Of a DNA stretch of 43,560 bases, positions 37,091 through 43,560 are shown piece after piece. Under the pieces are notes generated by a model. It searched no databases. It was not told the DNA's origin and saw only the letters and a list, made by a program, of their open reading frames with translations. The stretch's first letter is position 1. Every line of letters begins with the position of its first letter. The stretch covers positions 1-43,560 of IMG/VR virus record IMGVR_UViG_3300046318_000105, one strand, 5' to 3'. This stretch comes from a virus. Position numbers and translations under genes: made by a program.

Positions 37091-37512
37091 TGGCTAACAT
37101 AAAAATGCAGATCAATACAAGAGTATTAGATCGAGTATTGAATAACCCCAAAGGCGAAATGGGTGTAGAACTCTATAAAAGAGCTAAACGTATGGCTCGT
37201 CATGCAAAGAACCAAGCTCCTATTGGAAGCGGCCCATCTGCTGGAAGACTTAAGAGATCTATCAAAGTCTACCGCCATGCGCGCTACACTAAAGGTCAGA
37301 CTATACGAATCGGTACATCTGTCCCATATGCCCCCTATGTTCACAATGGAACCAAACCTCACTTAATCCTACCTAAGAATCCTGCAGGTGCTTTAAAGTT
37401 TGTACCTAAGGGTGGAACCATGGTTATCGTCACTAAACGAGTCAAACATCCTGGATCCCGCCCGAATCGCTTCCTCACAGATAATGTAAAATATATATAT
37501 CTGCCTGGATAG
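37090..37512 (+). CDS. HK97 gp10-like neck protein
   Basis: A 140-residue basic protein whose ATG overlaps the previous stop. It has ELYKRAKRMARHAKNQAPIGSG, GRLKRSIKV, RIGTSVPYAPYVHNGTKPH and the Arg/His-rich KHPGSRPNRFL end, which is the typical HK97 gp10-like (tail completion/neck) layout. The motif YAPYVHNGT is the best clue. Confidence 0.85.
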   Translation: MANIKMQINTRVLDRVLNNPKGEMGVELYKRAKRMARHAKNQAPIGSGPSAGRLKRSIKVYRHARYTKGQTIRIGTSVPYAPYVHNGTKPHLILPKNPAGALKFVPKGGTMVIVTKRVKHPGSRPNRFLTDNVKYIYLPG

Positions 37513-37548
37513 TCCGGGTTGATTGTCTATTAGGAAGAAAATACAAAG

Positions 37549-37884
37549 ATGGCTAGATTCAAAGATTTCGGCTCAGGCGACAGTGTCAACGCTGAACCAA
37601 TCGTATTCAAACTTTATGGTGAAGAGTTCACCTGTATCCCATCGATCCAGGGCAAAGTTTTGCTAGAGATCGTTTCAGACTCGGCGTCAGATGACGTTGT
37701 AAAGTCTAGTGCAGTAACTCTGCGCTTTTTCCGCAGTGTCCTTAATCACGACAGCATGGTCCGTTTCGACGCATTGCTAGACAGCAAGGAAACTGTTGTA
37801 TCTCTTGAAACACTAACTGATATCTCAGCTTGGTTGATCGAGGAGTACACAAGCCGCCCGGAAGCGCAGCCAGAGGCCTCCTAG
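37549..37884 (+). CDS. Tail assembly chaperone, short form
   Basis: A 111-residue protein with AGGAAG at 37532-37537 before ATG 37549. AEPIVFKLYGEEFTCIP and LEIVSDSASDD, SVLNHDSMVRFDALLD are typical of the first tail chaperone (G-type) upstream of a tape measure gene. The C-terminus SRPEAQPEAS is replaced in the longer product made by a -1 frameshift. Position immediately upstream of the tape measure supports the call. Confidence 0.85.
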   Translation: MARFKDFGSGDSVNAEPIVFKLYGEEFTCIPSIQGKVLLEIVSDSASDDVVKSSAVTLRFFRSVLNHDSMVRFDALLDSKETVVSLETLTDISAWLIEEYTSRPEAQPEAS

Positions 37885-38294
37885 ACTGGGGGATACACCT
37901 CTGGCCATATGTTAATGGCAAAGGAATAGCGCATGGATTACGTCTGGCAGAGATGGATGCATCAGACATGCTAGACGTAATTCACTACTTCTTTGAGGAC
38001 GACTATCGATACTCTACTAATGAAGAATCCATCTACAAAGATGAGTTCAGAAAGAGTTTCTATAGCCGAGTATATAACTACACATACAAGTACGCCTCTG
38101 AGGATAGGGAGCCATCTCAATCCTATAGAGACTTTGATGCAGAGTTAGATGACTCTACGGACGAGCCGGAAGAAATAATTCAACCGTTCAGCCCTAGAGA
38201 GCAGAAGGCTACTAAAGCCTTTGTTGAAGCTACCCCGATCGTCGGGGACGAGATTAAGCCATTTGGCTCAATCTTAGATGGACCGATTGGTTAG
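37830..38294 (+). CDS. Tail assembly chaperone extension made by -1 frameshift
   Basis: The -1 frame is open from 37821, after a TGA at 37818-37820, to the TAG at 38292-38294. TTG 37830 is not credible as a start because it lies in the middle of the overlap; the long form would begin at 37549 and shift before 37884. Conserved GLLDWGIHLWPYVNGKGIAHGL, EMDASDMLDVIHYFFEDDYRY lie at and after the overlap, as in other actinophage G-T fusion chaperones. No classic X-XXY-YYZ slip site is present; the nearest is C-CCG-GAA at 37857-37863. The long form should bind the tape measure during tail assembly. Confidence 0.8.
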   Translation: MVDRGVHKPPGSAARGLLDWGIHLWPYVNGKGIAHGLRLAEMDASDMLDVIHYFFEDDYRYSTNEESIYKDEFRKSFYSRVYNYTYKYASEDREPSQSYRDFDAELDDSTDEPEEIIQPFSPREQKATKAFVEATPIVGDEIKPFGSILDGPIG

Positions 38295-38310
38295 GAGGTG
38301 AGTATATAGT

Positions 38311-41300
38311 ATGGCCGACCTTAGAAATCAACTTGCCGAAATTTATGTAAAAGTTGTAGCTGATACCAAAGAGGCTGAGAAAAAAGCTAGAGAGCAAGCT
38401 AAGACATCTTTTAAACAAGCAGAGGCCGATCGCAAGCGCGCTGAGGCTGCTAAAAAAGCCCAGGAAGAAGTAGCCAAGCATGGAGATAAGATCTCCAAAA
38501 AAAAGCTTAAAGATATTCTAAAGCAGTCTGGGCTAGAGAATATACTGACCAAGGATCAAATTAAGGTCCTAGAGGAAAGATCTAAAGCTGAAGAAAAAGC
38601 TGGTAAAAAGAGTGAAAAACTAGCTGATAAAAGAAAGAAGCAGCACGAGCTAGTTGAGTCTCACATCATGAGCCTTATGACTAAGTTTAGGGACTACTCA
38701 GGGCGTCTAGACGATGAAGAACTAAAACTCAATAAATCTCGTAATGCTCAAAAGCTTGCTAACTATGAAAGCTTCCTAAGTAGGGCGTCCAGCGAGCACA
38801 GCAGGTTTGCTACCCGCCTCGACCAGCGTGACATGACCGCAAGTACCATTGAAAATATGCGTCGTGGTTTTGAAAAGGGTATCCTTGTAAGTAATAAATG
38901 GCACAAGGATGAGAATACTATGCAGCGCCTTAGTAGGTCTGTTGGTATTATGGGCTCTGCGTTGCAGAAAACCAAAAATGATTCCGAGATGGCTGCTAGT
39001 AGGTTTGCTTCGCTACAGCGAGTCGGCTATGCTATGCAGGCTGCTATTGGAACCCTTGGAGGGTCTATCGGATCCCTTGGTGGCGGCTTACTTTCACTTG
39101 TAGGTATAGCTGGCACAGCCGCATACTCACTAGTTGCTGTAGGTAGCGCATTCGCTAGCATGGGTGCTGGTATGATTGCTGCTAAGATTGCACTTGGCGG
39201 TGTCGGTCAGGCTGTAACTGCAATGCTCGACCCGCAAAGAAAACTTCAAGCTGCTCTAAAAAATACTAAACGTGCACTACGCGATCTACGTTTTGAAGCT
39301 GAAGAGGCTGCCCTCTCTGAAGAAGAGGCAGCAATCAACCTTGAAAAGGCTCGTGAAGAGCTTGCTCGTGTACAGGACCTACCGCCAGATAGCCGAGTCC
39401 GCCGTGAGACCGAGCTTCAATACCAACAAGCAGAGCTAGCTTACCGTCGAGCAAAGGCTCGAAATAAAGATGCTCGCGAAAATCTAAAGAAGGGACCGCT
39501 TGGCGGTCAAGTGGCTGACCCTCTAGCCAAACTTACTGAGTCCCAAAAAGATTTTGCTAAATATCTTGTCACATTGAAGCCCAAGATGGATGAGCTAAAA
39601 GAGGCTGCTGCTAGTGGATTCTTACCTATACTTCAAACTTCTATTCAGACACTAGTCGACAAGGCATTCCCTACACTTAAGTCCGGGCTAAATATTCTTG
39701 GAACTGCCATGGGAAATGCTTCTAAGAGTTTTGCCGATGCATTTACTACCCCTGAAAACTTAAAGTTACTAGATAGCTTCTTTAAAAATTCACAACCTAT
39801 TATCGAAGCATTTGGCAGGATTCTCGGGAATGTTTTGGGTGGGGTTTTAGGTATGCTTAATGCAGCTAAGCCGCTCACAGATAGATTTATTGCGTGGATT
39901 GAAAAGTCATCTGAAGGCTTCGAGAGCTGGGGTAAAAGTAGTGGGCTACAGAGCTTCCTAAATCTGGCAGGTGACGTTGCAGCATCTCTGGGCGGAATAT
40001 TTAAATCCGTTTTCGGAGGGCTAAAGAATGTCTTGGATGCTACATTCCCTGGCGGGAATGTAAACGCCGGGGCCGGTGGAATCCTCCTATCGTGGCTTCA
40101 AAAGCTTGCTGATGGTTTTAAGGCATTTACCGGAACTAATGAGTTCGCATCGTGGCTTCAGGGCACTACCAAAAATGCTACTACAATGCTTAGCTCTATT
40201 GGAACCCTACTAAAGCCGCTATTCGACATCGCTGCCATGCCAGAGATCGGAGAGTTCTGGACAATCCTTAAAGGTGCCGCTGAGCCGATTAAAAAGATGC
40301 TAGAGGACGGTGCTAAAGCCGGTCCCGAGTTCGCGGCTCTACTTGTTAGCATCGCAAAAATGTTTGCTCAGTTCTCTGACTCTGGTGCTTTAGAGTCCTT
40401 CTTCAATACCTTAAATGCCATCTCTCAGGCAGTAACTGGAATACTACAAGTCTTGAAGCCGATACTAGACTTCTGGGGTCGAATCCATGGTGCACTTCTT
40501 GCATTTGGGTTGGCTATTATGGCTGGAAAAGCTGTACTAATGGTTATGGCTGGAATTATCGGAAACGTATTCGGTGCCATCGGTAAGACTGCCGCAGCTA
40601 TGACTAAGTTTGCTGTAGTCACCACCACTGCAAAAATAAGATTTGATGCTCTCAGGGCCTCCGGCTTAAGTACGGGTAAAGCCGTCAAGGGTGTCAGTGA
40701 TGAGTTTATTAAGACTGTAAGACAGGCTCAAGCTACTAGACGAGCTGCTCTTCTTGTTCAGATGGCTAAAGATGCTGGTATGTCAACTGCAAAGCTAAAG
40801 CAGCTTGAGAAGCAGCTCGATCAAGTCATCATGAAGCAGGGGATCTATAGTAAGTCTGGAATGATTGCCGCTGTTCAAGCTGGAACTACTAAGGCCGGTA
40901 AGCCTACTGCGTTGGCTAAGGACCCTGCACTGACAGCAGTTGGCAAGACAGGTGGAGCTAGGTTTGCTGGCGGTCGTGCGGCAGCAGGTCTTGCCGGTGG
41001 AGCCATGATGCTAGGCAGTATGGCTAGCACTGGCGGCGGAAGTGCTTTGACTCAGGGGCTTGGTATGGCTTCAATGGTTGCCTCGTTCCTACCTGGCCCA
41101 CTTGGCCTCATCTCTAGTGCCGTACTTGGTATTGGTACTGCGATCTCTTCTGGTTTTGATGCTGCAGCTCAGGCTGAAAAAGAGAAAAAGGCCGCTGATA
41201 AACAAAGAAAAATAGAAATTCAGGCTCAAAATGCTGAAATTATTGCTAAGAATCTAGATACACAGAGGTCTGTTACCCAGGGGTTAGTAGATGAGGGGGC

Positions 41301-42306
41301 TACATATAAAAATGTACAAGATAAGATTGCAAACGCAACCTCTGTTATAAGTGAAGCTGCTATCCAGGGAGTGACTGACTCAAAAGAAGCTCTCAATACT
41401 ATGATTAAATCTGGGTTTGCTGATACCTTTGCTAAAGGTTCAGCAAACCAGCAAAAGGCTTTGCTTGGTAACATAAAGAGTCTTATGGATGCCACTGGCT
41501 ATACTTTTGATCAGGCTGCCGAACTTCTAGGTGGTATCTATAAAGAGGGTGGTAAAGGATCTAAAGGTCTTAAGGCTGTAAAAGACTATATAAAAGATAC
41601 AGGGGCAGCTGATACTGTAACAATAACTGACACCACTGGAACTAAAGAGAGCTTCACAGTTTCTAAATCTGAGGCAGCTCGCCTTCGGGCCGAGTGGGCA
41701 GCAAGAGATGCAAAAGCTGTAGGTTTAAAAACTGAATCTGCCAACATTGCAGCAACGAGTGCGGGTCTTAAGGGGCTTGATGAGAACCTACCTTATGCGG
41801 TGCAAACCAGCGGTGATAACTTTACTAGCTGGAGTAATCCTCAAGTAGTAGCAGCCCTTGGGATGACCGATAAACAGTTCCAAGAAAAGTTTTTTAATAA
41901 TAGCTCAAATACCTGGATGCTACAGGAAATTAGGGATGCCTTAACTAAAGCCAATGCTGAGGCCCAGGCTAGGTATAACGCATACTTAACTCCCACCGCT
42001 CCCACTGCTCCGGCAGCCCCTACTGCCCCAGCTATCCCTGGCGTACCAGTTACTCCTCGAAATGCGCTACTTCCAGACATGCCAAGGTATGTGCCACCTG
42101 TGCCTGGTGCCACTGCTGCTCCAACTGGACCTAAGGGCACTCCAGGAGAACCGTTAACGGTTTCTGATCCAAGCTTAACTGGCCTTGGTCCGGCTATTAC
42201 TAAACTTGCCAATGCCACTCCGACTGTTGTAGTTATGCAGATTAAGAATGCCAGTGACCTTGCTGCGCAGTTCAGAAGACTAGGATTAAACGTACCTGAC
42301 ACATGA
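38311..42306 (+). CDS. Tape measure protein
   Basis: A 1331-residue protein, ATG 38311 with AGGAGGTG at 38293-38300. The first 200 residues are charged and coiled-coil, then come three Gly/Ala-rich hydrophobic regions at about 239-300, 723-770 and 884-950, and a long helical middle with amphipathic repeats. Residues about 1226-1290 are Pro/Ala/Thr-rich with APTAPAAPTAPAIP and a collagen-like GPKGTPGEP. At about 1.5 angstrom per residue the tail would be near 200 nm, so a siphovirus. It overlaps the next gene by ATGA. Confidence 0.92.
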   Translation: MADLRNQLAEIYVKVVADTKEAEKKAREQAKTSFKQAEADRKRAEAAKKAQEEVAKHGDKISKKKLKDILKQSGLENILTKDQIKVLEERSKAEEKAGKKSEKLADKRKKQHELVESHIMSLMTKFRDYSGRLDDEELKLNKSRNAQKLANYESFLSRASSEHSRFATRLDQRDMTASTIENMRRGFEKGILVSNKWHKDENTMQRLSRSVGIMGSALQKTKNDSEMAASRFASLQRVGYAMQAAIGTLGGSIGSLGGGLLSLVGIAGTAAYSLVAVGSAFASMGAGMIAAKIALGGVGQAVTAMLDPQRKLQAALKNTKRALRDLRFEAEEAALSEEEAAINLEKAREELARVQDLPPDSRVRRETELQYQQAELAYRRAKARNKDARENLKKGPLGGQVADPLAKLTESQKDFAKYLVTLKPKMDELKEAAASGFLPILQTSIQTLVDKAFPTLKSGLNILGTAMGNASKSFADAFTTPENLKLLDSFFKNSQPIIEAFGRILGNVLGGVLGMLNAAKPLTDRFIAWIEKSSEGFESWGKSSGLQSFLNLAGDVAASLGGIFKSVFGGLKNVLDATFPGGNVNAGAGGILLSWLQKLADGFKAFTGTNEFASWLQGTTKNATTMLSSIGTLLKPLFDIAAMPEIGEFWTILKGAAEPIKKMLEDGAKAGPEFAALLVSIAKMFAQFSDSGALESFFNTLNAISQAVTGILQVLKPILDFWGRIHGALLAFGLAIMAGKAVLMVMAGIIGNVFGAIGKTAAAMTKFAVVTTTAKIRFDALRASGLSTGKAVKGVSDEFIKTVRQAQATRRAALLVQMAKDAGMSTAKLKQLEKQLDQVIMKQGIYSKSGMIAAVQAGTTKAGKPTALAKDPALTAVGKTGGARFAGGRAAAGLAGGAMMLGSMASTGGGSALTQGLGMASMVASFLPGPLGLISSAVLGIGTAISSGFDAAAQAEKEKKAADKQRKIEIQAQNAEIIAKNLDTQRSVTQGLVDEGATYKNVQDKIANATSVISEAAIQGVTDSKEALNTMIKSGFADTFAKGSANQQKALLGNIKSLMDATGYTFDQAAELLGGIYKEGGKGSKGLKAVKDYIKDTGAADTVTITDTTGTKESFTVSKSEAARLRAEWAARDAKAVGLKTESANIAATSAGLKGLDENLPYAVQTSGDNFTSWSNPQVVAALGMTDKQFQEKFFNNSSNTWMLQEIRDALTKANAEAQARYNAYLTPTAPTAPAAPTAPAIPGVPVTPRNALLPDMPRYVPPVPGATAAPTGPKGTPGEPLTVSDPSLTGLGPAITKLANATPTVVVMQIKNASDLAAQFRRLGLNVPDT

Positions 42307-43560
42307 TAAACGATAACTTACTACCTAACCCGTCTTTTGACGATGGAACAACTGGATACTCTATATCCGACCCTACCCGTACAGTCACGACCCGGTCTCT
42401 GACTTCTAACGTTGTTACCCTAGAGACGTCGGCTGCTCACGGTTTTATAGTAGGGACCCCTGTATCTGTGTCTGGAGTAGACTCAGTTATTACTGTAACC
42501 ACGAGGTCGAGAACACTAACTACAGTCACGTTAGGTTTTGCTTCTACTACTCATCAGTTTATTGCTGGCGACACTATTGTTGTCTCTATTGGAGATGTGA
42601 ACTACGATGGGACCTATACCGTAGCTGCGTCTCCTGCCCCATCCACTACCGCAATCAGCTACGCTAAGACTAGCGCTACAACAGAGTCTTCTACTGCTGC
42701 TACTGGAAATATTTCCCTAAGTGTTCCGGTCTACAATGGCAACTTCGTAGTATCAAATGTTGTATCTACTACCTCATTCTCATACGCTGTTACTCATGCT
42801 AATCTGGCTAGCATCTCCCACGGCGGGTCAGTTCAGGCTCAAACTGCTCTGGCTTCAACATCCTCTGACTATTTTATTAGCGGGTCATCGCTTGAAGTTA
42901 CTAGAAGCGGTGCGACATTCTCTGGAGTTATTTCTGGTCTAGTTCCTGTGTCAGCTGGTAGCACCTACACAGTATCTGGCTATGTTAAAGTCCCTACCGG
43001 AGAAACTTTCGGTGGGTTTGTAGCAAAGATTACCTACTACAACAGCTCTAACGTATCTACAACAAATGTAATCAGCTCTACGTCTACCATCTCAGATACA
43101 AGCGGTTGGGTGCGCCTAACAGCTACCAAGGCCTCCGCTGCTGGTGACGCATACGTCTCCATCTCTATCTATCAAGTTGCTTCTGGGGCTACAGGTAAAA
43201 AGTTTTTAGTCGACTCTCTGAAGATCGAAAACTCTACCGAAGCTACTCAGATTTCTGATGGTATCCCTCAGGCTCAAGAGACCGATGTAGTAAATGATGC
43301 CTTACGTAAAGTTCATCCTGGTGACCTGGAGACTCGTCCGTATATCACTGGACTAAAACTTGAAGGTGATATCAGCATCAATGGTTTGGTATTAAATACC
43401 ATTGATGAGAACAAGGTGGTTTGGATCTGCACTGATATTACTGGTTGGTGGTCTCTACCAGCCCCTGAAGTTCCCAACATCCCCCGAGGCCTTGACGACG
43501 GTGCCTACGACGTGCGAGGACGCTGGCTACCGCGCGAGATCACTCTTGAAGGTTCAATAC
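42303..43560 (+). CDS. Dit-like minor tail protein with N-terminal beta-sandwich modules (partial)
   Basis: ATG 42303 overlaps the tape measure stop by 4 bases and the frame is open to the window end, giving 419 residues. The N-terminus NLLPNPSFDDGTTGYS is typical of carbohydrate-binding modules. Residues 30-140 hold modules LTSNVVTLETSAAHGF, VGTPVSVSGV, and DTIVVSIGDVNYDGTYTV with ISYAKTS, like the module in the tail tube protein. A CBM-like jelly roll follows (about 165-325, GWVRLTATKASAAGDAYVSISIY). From about 335 NGLVLNTIDENKVVWICTDITG, WWSLPAPEVPNIPRGLDDG and YDVRGRW are the actinophage Dit-like core of distal tail proteins. The rest lies outside the window. Confidence 0.8.
   Translation, partial: MINDNLLPNPSFDDGTTGYSISDPTRTVTTRSLTSNVVTLETSAAHGFIVGTPVSVSGVDSVITVTTRSRTLTTVTLGFASTTHQFIAGDTIVVSIGDVNYDGTYTVAASPAPSTTAISYAKTSATTESSTAATGNISLSVPVYNGNFVVSNVVSTTSFSYAVTHANLASISHGGSVQAQTALASTSSDYFISGSSLEVTRSGATFSGVISGLVPVSAGSTYTVSGYVKVPTGETFGGFVAKITYYNSSNVSTTNVISSTSTISDTSGWVRLTATKASAAGDAYVSISIYQVASGATGKKFLVDSLKIENSTEATQISDGIPQAQETDVVNDALRKVHPGDLETRPYITGLKLEGDISINGLVLNTIDENKVVWICTDITGWWSLPAPEVPNIPRGLDDGAYDVRGRWLPREITLEGSI

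Noticed and set aside
37857-37863. CCCGGAA as a confirmed slippery site
   Set aside because: It is only the nearest match; the A-site GAA would re-pair poorly with GGA, so it is kept as a candidate in the findings, not a called site.
41841-42302. A 153-residue minus-strand frame opposite the tape measure C-terminus
   Set aside because: The Gly/Ala/Val repeats are the reverse of the tape measure's Pro/Ala/Thr tract; no start signal is seen.
1-43560. CRISPR arrays, tRNA genes, insertion sequences
   Set aside because: On reading both strands no spaced direct repeats, cloverleaf-like sequences or transposase genes were recognised; this was by eye, so weak cases could be missed.

Overview
The window is a contiguous piece of a tailed-phage (or prophage) genome, covering the head and tail structural module. 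Every supported gene is on the + strand. The portal, the HK97-type prohead protease with its long actinophage-type C-terminal extension, the capsid, connector, tail-tube and chaperone genes all look like those of siphoviruses infecting Actinobacteria. GC content looks moderate (about half). Leucine is read mainly with CTA/CTT, which does not suit a high-GC Streptomyces-like host; a lower-GC actinobacterium, or a phage carrying its own tRNAs, fits better. The terminase large subunit, lysis genes and any tRNAs are not in this window.

Layout: (1) 1-902, three small genes: a partial HTH protein, a C-terminal Cys-motif protein and a DUF1360-like membrane protein. (2) 938-2737, the portal. (3) 2750-4345, a Dps/ferritin-like domain fused to a Cys motif and a phage C-terminal domain. 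(4) 4348-13788, a 3146-residue protein with a DEDDh exonuclease, a UvrD-type helicase and a DnaG-type primase core. (5) 13789-14461, a promoter with a palindrome and two tandem paralogous small genes. (6) 14451-26324, a protein of about 3957 residues with SH3-like repeats, a second DEDDh exonuclease, two HExxH zincins, a GNAT domain, a ParB-like domain and a Pif1/RecD2-type helicase. (7) 26418-30920, a 1500-residue multidomain prohead protease. (8) 31052-34060, a major capsid protein with an acidic scaffold-like N-terminus and a second capsid-like protein. (9) 34079-43560, tail tube, connectors, tail chaperones with a -1 frameshift, a 1331-residue tape measure and the start of a Dit-like tail protein.

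The central observation is that two giant fusion proteins carrying a nearly complete set of replication and repair enzymes are encoded inside the head gene cluster, between portal and prohead protease. They fit the class called polyvalent proteins. A short recurring sequence, V/I-E-E-S/M/F-S/A, lies at the borders of several recognisable enzyme domains and looks like the hydrophobic-x-Glu/small-residue sites that prohead proteases cut in other phages. My working hypothesis is that these are packaged precursors, cut by the neighbouring protease into separate enzymes that enter the host with the DNA. The fusions, motifs and positions are read from the sequence; packaging and cleavage are inference.
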